In this document: piece by piece, positions 58,065 to 64,000 of the stretch
Layout: every line of letters begins with the position of its first letter
How positions within the stretch are numbered: position 1 is the first letter of the stretch
NCBI GenBank assembly: GCA_958295665.1
Contig: OY282558.1
Coordinates: 184,676,015 to 184,740,014, forward strand
Length of the DNA stretch: 64,000 bases
Origin: Tipula vernalis
Lineage: Eukaryota > Arthropoda > Insecta > Diptera > Tipulidae
Direction of reading: 5' to 3'
Translations under genes and position numbers: made by a program
Notes under the pieces: generated by a model
The model's input: only the letters and a program-made list of their open reading frames with translations
The model's database searches: none
Told to the model about the DNA's origin: nothing

Positions 58065-60383
58065 TTATAAAATATTGTTTAATTTTCTTTTATTAAAATT
58101 TACTTTGGCAAAGTTATGGTTTACTTCCTTGCAGTAATTTAACAATATAATGTTTGCCATGGGAAATAATAACATTTTGAAAATGTTAATATTTGTTTGT
58201 CCGCAATTGCAAACTCTATTGGTGTCGATATAAAAATTTTCTTGCTGAACGCTATTTAAAGTAAGGCAATGTAAAATTTTTCTTTGACTTGTTTCGCAGA
58301 AAAATTTTGTTTTCATTTCACCATTACGAATAATTTCTTGGAAAATTGCGCACATATGGAAAAATAGCTGTTGCCCCACCTGAGTTGGTTGAACCAAGCC
58401 ACCTCTTTGCATATAGTCGAAATAAGTCTCATGAATTTTAGTCCCTTTTTCTTTAATGAACACAAACTGGCAATCGGAACATGAAATCTTCTTACAAATT
58501 GAGTGTGCCGCATAACCGCATACATAATTATTCGAAATATCATCCAATTCCACATTCGCTAAATAATCCGAGTTTAATACATTTGTGTAATCAGACATTG
58601 AAACCAGATTTGAGTCATCTACGTACTCAAGGTTTTCGTTATTTTTAAAACGATTTAATGGAATTGATTTTCGAAAAATTTTCCTAATTCGCAATTGGTT
58701 TTCGGATTCAGAAATATTTCGAAATGAAACGTTGTAACACCGTCCCGATAAAAATCTGTATTTACTAAACCTTTTTTCGATGTCATCAGATTGAAATTTA
58801 CCGAGAAGAATGTAAGCTATACCAAACTGTTTAAATGAGTATTCTGAGATCTTTATTAACGCTTTCGTAGATTTAACCATGGCAGTGTGTGTTTCACGAG
58901 ACAACCTACCATTATTATTTTCTGTGTTATGCCAGTCTTCAAGCCATTCTATGATTTTTTCTAAAAAATTTATTTTACTGTCTTCAGGGCTTGTAATTGG
59001 TTCGGAATATACATTTCGTTTCGCTGTTCCTTTAAATTTCGATTTTACGTTTAAAATATCCCACCATCTTCTAATTATTTCCAGGAAATCAGCTGTTTCA
59101 TTTTTGTTATTTTGTAGAAGGGCAACAATTGTGCTGCAGTGAAATACATTATCGACAAGTGGAACTTTTTGGCGTTCTAAATTGTTTATATACATAGATT
59201 TAAAGTTCAATTTGAAAGCAGTTTTAGCAGGTAAGCTTATTTCTTTCATATATTGCTCTCTTAAATCGGAAAATCGAGCATATTTAATTTCTCGGGTTTC
59301 GAACTCTGGGTATACAAATGAATAATCAAAATTTTTAACATTTAACCAATTATTGCGTATATTTTTAAAAATATGGACAGAATCATAACAACAAAACACA
59401 AGACGTTCAGAATCGCAGGGATGGAGGAATGAGAAACTATCTTTATTGCCAGTAAACATTTCAAACATTGTTCTATTTATACTATTATTGTCGGTCATAA
59501 TTACAAAAACTTCTAAACCAATATTGTATAAATACTGCAAGATGTTTTTGGTTAGCTGATGCAGTTCTTTCCTTGTGCAAGTTTTAACGGGTATCAATTT
59601 CACAACTTCCTTAAAATTTCCAAATGCAGATTTAACCATAAAAGTTTGAACAGTCTTAGCTAAAGGATCTGAATTATTGTTTGCGAAACCTTTTACACTA
59701 CCACTTTTGTAATCAATCCCGGATTTAACGTAAATTTCGTCAATCATTAAAATTACTTTCTTTTCCCTATCGGTTAAAGTTTCAACAATGTTTTTTAAGT
59801 AATTATTATTGGAAATTTCTGTGTTAGGAGAAACATTTAAAGATGTGGAAATGTGGCGAATATGTTCCGGATGTGGTAGAGTTAAATATTGCCGTATAAT
59901 ATTGTAGGCTGCACTAGACTGCGAATGTAAAAGGTGGGAAACTATTATAGTATTTTGGGAATATCTAGGTACTTTACTTTTCATTAATAATAATTTTATT
60001 TGATCGGTCAAAAAATTCAGCTCGTTATAAAATTCAAAGTCGTCAGGGATGTTTTCTAAAGCCAAATTCATTATGTTAAGCGCATTTTCCAACAGGGTGT
60101 TACAATCTTTAGAAGTATTAATATTTTCAAAATTTTTATATCTTACCAACAGATTTTCCAATTGAAACCAGAGTGTTAATTTTAAAGTATTTGGAAGAAT
60201 CCAATTTAAATCTTGCTTACTTACTAACTCACTATATGTAAAAATATTGACCTTCAAATCACTGCAAATCACTATTCTTATTTTGAAATTACATCCTTTT
60301 TGTAAATCACCATCAACTATGTAAAAAGTCAAACTAGCTTTTTGTTCGAAAGTCTTATACTCTGTTAAAATGTTTTTGTTCAT
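58065..60383 (-). CDS. P-element-type transposase
   Basis: 772 residues, open, from ATG 60383. Family marks in order: LTDREKKVILMIDEIYVKSG (catalytic Asp of the RNase H-like fold, near residue 215-225), VIMTDNNSINRTMF, CYDSVHIFKNIRNNWLN (DPPHLxKNxRNN of the GTP-binding insertion), LLQNNKNETADFLEIIRRWW, SDDIEKRFSKYRFLSGRCYN, and a late C-rich segment (KISCSDC, CNCGQTN). P transposases bind GTP and cut at the inverted repeats. The DNA-binding THAP part is a separate upstream frame whose stop overlaps this ATG (ATGA). Length and lack of lesions suggest a young, perhaps active copy. Confidence 0.85.
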   Translation of the reverse strand: MNKNILTEYKTFEQKASLTFYIVDGDLQKGCNFKIRIVICSDLKVNIFTYSELVSKQDLNWILPNTLKLTLWFQLENLLVRYKNFENINTSKDCNTLLENALNIMNLALENIPDDFEFYNELNFLTDQIKLLLMKSKVPRYSQNTIIVSHLLHSQSSAAYNIIRQYLTLPHPEHIRHISTSLNVSPNTEISNNNYLKNIVETLTDREKKVILMIDEIYVKSGIDYKSGSVKGFANNNSDPLAKTVQTFMVKSAFGNFKEVVKLIPVKTCTRKELHQLTKNILQYLYNIGLEVFVIMTDNNSINRTMFEMFTGNKDSFSFLHPCDSERLVFCCYDSVHIFKNIRNNWLNVKNFDYSFVYPEFETREIKYARFSDLREQYMKEISLPAKTAFKLNFKSMYINNLERQKVPLVDNVFHCSTIVALLQNNKNETADFLEIIRRWWDILNVKSKFKGTAKRNVYSEPITSPEDSKINFLEKIIEWLEDWHNTENNNGRLSRETHTAMVKSTKALIKISEYSFKQFGIAYILLGKFQSDDIEKRFSKYRFLSGRCYNVSFRNISESENQLRIRKIFRKSIPLNRFKNNENLEYVDDSNLVSMSDYTNVLNSDYLANVELDDISNNYVCGYAAHSICKKISCSDCQFVFIKEKGTKIHETYFDYMQRGGLVQPTQVGQQLFFHMCAIFQEIIRNGEMKTKFFCETSQRKILHCLTLNSVQQENFYIDTNRVCNCGQTNINIFKMLLFPMANIILLNYCKEVNHNFAKVNFNKRKLNNIL

Positions 60384-60832
60384 TTTCTCTTTATATAATT
60401 TTGTAGAACGTCCTGATATCCCTTAATCATGTCGGCTTGCAGAATAGCTTCATTATTTTTCTCAATTCTACAATTGATTTCTTCTAGTCGCTTTTCTGGT
60501 GGCTTACGTTTGTTTGGCGGTTCGTGTTGATGAGGTTGGCCGGGAAAAACTGTTGGAATGCTCCCATTTAACAATTTTGATCGTGAAATTGGGTAATTTG
60601 TATCTTCGTTTCTCAGCATTAAATTTTTTTGCACTTGACCTGTTAAAAAATGTTGTACGCATATCGCCGAGTACTTCGACGGCTCCCAATTTGGCTTTTT
60701 AATAGCTGCTATCCATTTAAATTTCAAATTTGAATCCACAGGAAAAGAAAATGTCGGAATTGTCTCACTATTGTTTTCTTTATTTTGGGTCGAATTACTC
60801 AAGCACCCATCAACACAACATCTTCGAGGCAT
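60380..60832 (-). CDS. THAP-domain protein of the P-like element
   Basis: 150 residues. The C2CH THAP finger fills residues 1-90: MPRRCCVDGC, FKWIAAIKKPNWEPS (conserved Trp), CVQHF (C-x2-H), ending TVFPGQP (the AVPTIF/FP box). A basic and then helical, coiled-coil-like tail follows (RLEEINCRIEKNNEAILQAD). In P elements this part is fused to the transposase and binds subterminal DNA. Here the frame stops with TGA at 60382-60380, overlapping the transposase ATG. Either two proteins are made (reinitiation), or ribosomes shift, or one base has been lost. Confidence 0.88.
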   Translation of the reverse strand: MPRRCCVDGCLSNSTQNKENNSETIPTFSFPVDSNLKFKWIAAIKKPNWEPSKYSAICVQHFLTGQVQKNLMLRNEDTNYPISRSKLLNGSIPTVFPGQPHQHEPPNKRKPPEKRLEEINCRIEKNNEAILQADMIKGYQDVLQNYIKRK

Positions 60833-61050
60833 ATTTTCTAATTGTATTCCATTAAATACGGAATTTGTTTATAAAAGCCGAACTGTAATATTATAATAAC
60901 ACAACACTAAAATAATTAATTGAAAACATTAAATAATTCAAATAAATCCAGTGACATTACCTTAAAACACAACGTTCCACTTCGAAATATAGAGAGAAAC
61001 TAAACAAATTCAATAAAGAAAAAATTCAATACACACATTGACAAAAATAT

Positions 61051-61081
61051 TACTGTGTCTGGATACATGTAGGTGTCTGTG
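61051..61081 (-). repeat. P-like right terminal inverted repeat
   Basis: Inverse of 57659-57689; followed by ACAGAAT. Confidence 0.85.
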
Positions 61082-61099
61082 ACAGAATAGAGAAAAACA

Positions 61100-62980
61100 G
61101 AGAATAAACATTTGAAAAATAAAAAAAACAATTCAGTGTTATCTCATGCGTACGAAAGAAATGTTGTACATATTTTTATTTCCTGTAAAATTTAAAACTA
61201 ATAAAATGGTAAATTGAATAATGATTTAAAGATAAATCAAAATTAGCTAAAAATGGAAAATAAGTCAGAAAAATATTTATAAACTATAATTTCATTAATA
61301 ATTTTAAATGATGAAAAGACATACGACGTACATCCTCCTTGCCCATCCCAAAATCACTAATTTACTTATATTTTTCACATTATCCCTCTTATTCGATGTT
61401 AAACAAAAAACTAAAAAAATAATGGGCGGTTTTTTTTGTTTTTTGTTTAACCAATGCCACTACATAAATAGCCGTGACATCAGTTTAAAAAAGTCAAATC
61501 ACTAATATAAAGAGGGGAATAAAGATTTTTATTTTCCTATGAAACGTAAACAAAATACTATGGGATTTTCAAACACATTTTTTCATATCGTCTCTATTTT
61601 CAATTTAAATAAATATTTTTATTTACAAATGTAAATAATTTGATATCAAATATATCGAAATGTAAATTGTGAACAATTTTGATTGAAATTAATAATCATT
61701 TATTAAGTAATTTTGCATTTTTATAAAAATATTTGTTGCTCAAAACATCGGCATGCTTCGTGTTCCTCTAATCATAATAAATTTATATGAAAATAAAATG
61801 TTTAGAGGAACACGAAGCACGACGATGTTTTGAGAAACAAATATTTTTATAAAAATGCAAAATTACTTAATAAATGATTATTAATTTCAATCAAAATTGT
61901 TCACAATTTACATTTCAATATATTTGATATCAAATTATTTATATTTGCAAATAAAAATATTTATTTAAATTGAAAATAGAGACGATATAAAAAAATGTGT
62001 TTGAAAATCCCATAGTATTTTGTTTACGTTTCATAGGAAAATAAAAATCTTTATCCCCTTAACACATACTACCACACATTTTTGTGTCATGGCTTTTTAT
62101 GTAGTGGCGTTGGTTTAACACATAATGCAAATAAGAGAGATAAAATGATACGAACAAGAGGAATATAAAATATAATGTGGAAAATATAAGAAGTAAATTA
62201 GTTATTTTGACTTATACCGATTTTCCATCCTCATAGTATAATAGTATAATAGTATTATACTATTATTCTACGACGATGGAAAACCGAAGTTGATAGTATA
62301 ATAGTATAATTATAATATTTTGTTATACTAGCTATCAAAAATATAATAGGTAGCAAATTGTGTTTTTAACATTATAAATTTATCTGACAGTGTATTATTT
62401 TGACAATTCACTAAATTACCATTGGATTTTTTTTTTGTTTTTTTTTTGGTGGTATCTGCATAGTGCATATATTTTATTAATTTTTTAAAAACACTACTAA
62501 TGCGTATGCTTGGTTATTTTTAATTGTTTTTTTATTATGAATACACGTTAAAATTTTCAAAATAAGAATTATACCTACGTTCACATAAAAAAAACTATAA
62601 TTGGTGATAACTTCATCGCGTGCGATGGAAAACCGACAAGGAATAATAGTATAATATAGTATTATACTATTATGCTATTATACTATTGACGATGGAAAAT
62701 CGGTATAAGTGTCAATTCAAACGCAGGAGAGGAAGGATGTACGTCGTGTGTCTTTTCATCATTTAAAATTATTAATAAAATTATAGTTTATAAATATGTT
62801 TCTGACTTATTTTCCATTTTTAGCTAATTTTTGTTTATCTTTAAATCATTATTCAATTTACCATTTTATTAGTTTTAAATTTTACAGAAAATTACTGGAA
62901 ATAAAAATATGTACAACATTCCTTTCGTACGCATGAGATAACACTGAATTGTTTTTTTTATTTTTCAAATGTTTATTCTC
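61100..62980. repeat. 1.9-kb long palindrome
   Basis: The left arm 61100-61771 and right arm 61802-62980 are inverse copies around a 30-bp centre. Inner arms (61520-61771 and 61802-62060) are nearly perfect (CTTCGTGTTCCTCTAA against TTAGAGGAACACGAAG). Outer arms share CATCATTTAAAATTATTAAT and TGTTATCTCATGCGTACG. The right arm is longer only because a 499-bp MITE sits in it. Starts 12 bp from the P-like element's duplication. Confidence 0.85.
62211..62709. mobile_element. 499-bp MITE inside the right palindrome arm
   Basis: Ends CTTATACCGATTTTCCATC and its inverse. Next to each end are TAGTATAATAGTATTATACT-type palindromes and an inner GATGGAAAACCGA repeat. Its removal makes the palindrome arms equal in length. 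Confidence 0.7.
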
Positions 62981-64000
62981 ACATAACTCTAAAAAAAAAA
63001 AAAAAAGTTAAAAATATTATGAATGTGGCCGACGAAGAATGTATAGATTAAAAACCATTTTTTTATGCTGCTTTTTGGTTTTTATATTGAAGATCACGAG
63101 CAATTTTTTTGATTGCGGTATGTTTTGGATTTTTGTTAACGAAGTAAAATGAATGTCTCGTTTACAACAACAATAGATAGAAAAACATGAATTCCTCATG
63201 TTAAAAGATAGGGAAAAATAACTCAAGGCGAGCGGAAACAACAAAAAGTTGAACCGATTTCACCCGCTTAGCTTATTTTTGATACTTACCATCATGAGAA
63301 AATACACTAATACAATAAAACTATTTGACAGCACACAATAGCAAAATGTATATTATACGCCGTGTACATATACAAAGTTCTCAATCCTCAATCCTCATTT
63401 TGTGACCAAAATCGATACCCAGGTAGTTTAATATAATGTAAAGGTGGAAATCTTATATTACACATTTGAATAACTTTATATTTTTTATTAGTAATATTTA
63501 CTTCAACAACAAAACAGTTTAAATGTTGATCTAAAGAGAGAACGAGCCAACATTTAAGACATTTCCCATGGGTAACAAAACTGAAAACTTCAACCGGTTA
63601 TCAATTTTTGTCCGGTTTTCAGACGAAAAAATTGGAAAATAATGAAATTTGGTTTCCAACTTTCAACACATGTAGCGTTGAAGTACAAATGTATTTTTGT
63701 TTTCTGTAGACGCCATTACGATTGCGTTATACGTAAATAGTTCATGTGTTTGTTTATTAAAAAAATCGAAATCGACTGAAACTGATAGTGTGTAAAAGAT
63801 AATAATTATGAAATAGGAATAAATTTATCAATAAAAGTGTTACAAGTAGACGCCTGGCCACTACTTGGTTCGACAACGATACCAATTACATTTCCGATAC
63901 CTCATATCATATAAATTTTTGTGGACGAAAACTTACGTGGCTACACCGTTTTTGTCATGATGAACTAAAAGTCTCATACCTCAAGAAACCCTGTATCATT
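62981..64000. other. No gene seen; outer inverted repeat at 63382-63430
   Basis: An A16 run at 62991. The inverted partner of 57556-57604 is at 63382-63430. The last 150 bases show a donor-like CCACGTAAGT on the minus strand (about 63935) but no coding frame I trust. Confidence 0.4.

Larger units (their letters stand above)
57659..61081 (-). mobile_element. P-like transposon, complete
   Basis: 3423 bp with 31-bp terminal inverted repeats starting CATAGACACCTACATGTATC (57659-57689) and CACAGACACCTACATGTATC, inverted (61051-61081), one mismatch. Thirty-one bases and a CA start equal the P-element plan. The 7-bp repeat ACAGAAT flanks both sides (57652-57658, 61082-61088); P normally duplicates 8. 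THAP and transposase frames inside are open. Confidence 0.9.

Overview
The window looks like a repeat-dense, AT-rich euchromatic stretch of an insect genome, most probably a fly (Diptera). The evidence is short introns (about 57-140 nt in most cases) with GT/AG borders, an arthropod TATA/Inr core promoter, an errantivirus with env, a copia element whose primer-binding site fits the half tRNA-iMet primer, a P-like element with a THAP gene, and many mariner/Tc1, piggyBac, Harbinger and MITE remains. The species cannot be named from this.

Host genes are few and lie at the left edge. A spliced adenylate kinase 7 gene runs leftward off the window (1-2366, minus). About 370 bp away a divergent, two-exon gene encodes a 38-residue acidic microprotein I do not recognise (2792-2967, plus).

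From about 3.87 to 22.8 kb is a Russian-doll stack. An old non-LTR retrotransposon (plus) is cut by a piggyBac-like element (4592-8169, TTAA duplicated), by a Penelope-like element (about 8440-10044) and by a copia element (10429-22669, TSD TGCAG). The copia element is itself cut in its leader by an apparently intact errantivirus (14729-22277, TSD CGTG) with 303-bp LTRs that look identical. Removing each insertion restores the interrupted reading frame or sequence.

From 22.8 to 38 kb there is a piggyBac MITE, several hairpins, mariner and Tc1-like pseudogenes, a diverged 2.2-kb tandem duplication (28.86-33.3 kb), a TE-derived pseudogene (34.1-35.6 kb) and a 1.7-kb fold-back element.

From 37,975 to 45,095 lies a candidate two-gene DNA transposon. 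It carries an eight-exon gene for a SAM-domain-like protein (one premature stop) next to a C2H2-finger/DDE-transposase-like gene (one frameshift), between short CACCCAGA termini.

From 45 to 57.5 kb is a cluster of MITEs with long inverted arms, a Tc1/mariner copy, and a degraded PIF/Harbinger element with transposase and MADF genes converging tail to tail.

The right end holds a complete P-like element (57,659-61,081; 31-bp TIRs, 7-bp TSD) whose THAP and transposase frames are separate and overlap as ATGA. Next to it is a 1.9-kb near-perfect palindrome (61,100-62,980), one arm of which carries another MITE. The last kilobase shows no gene.
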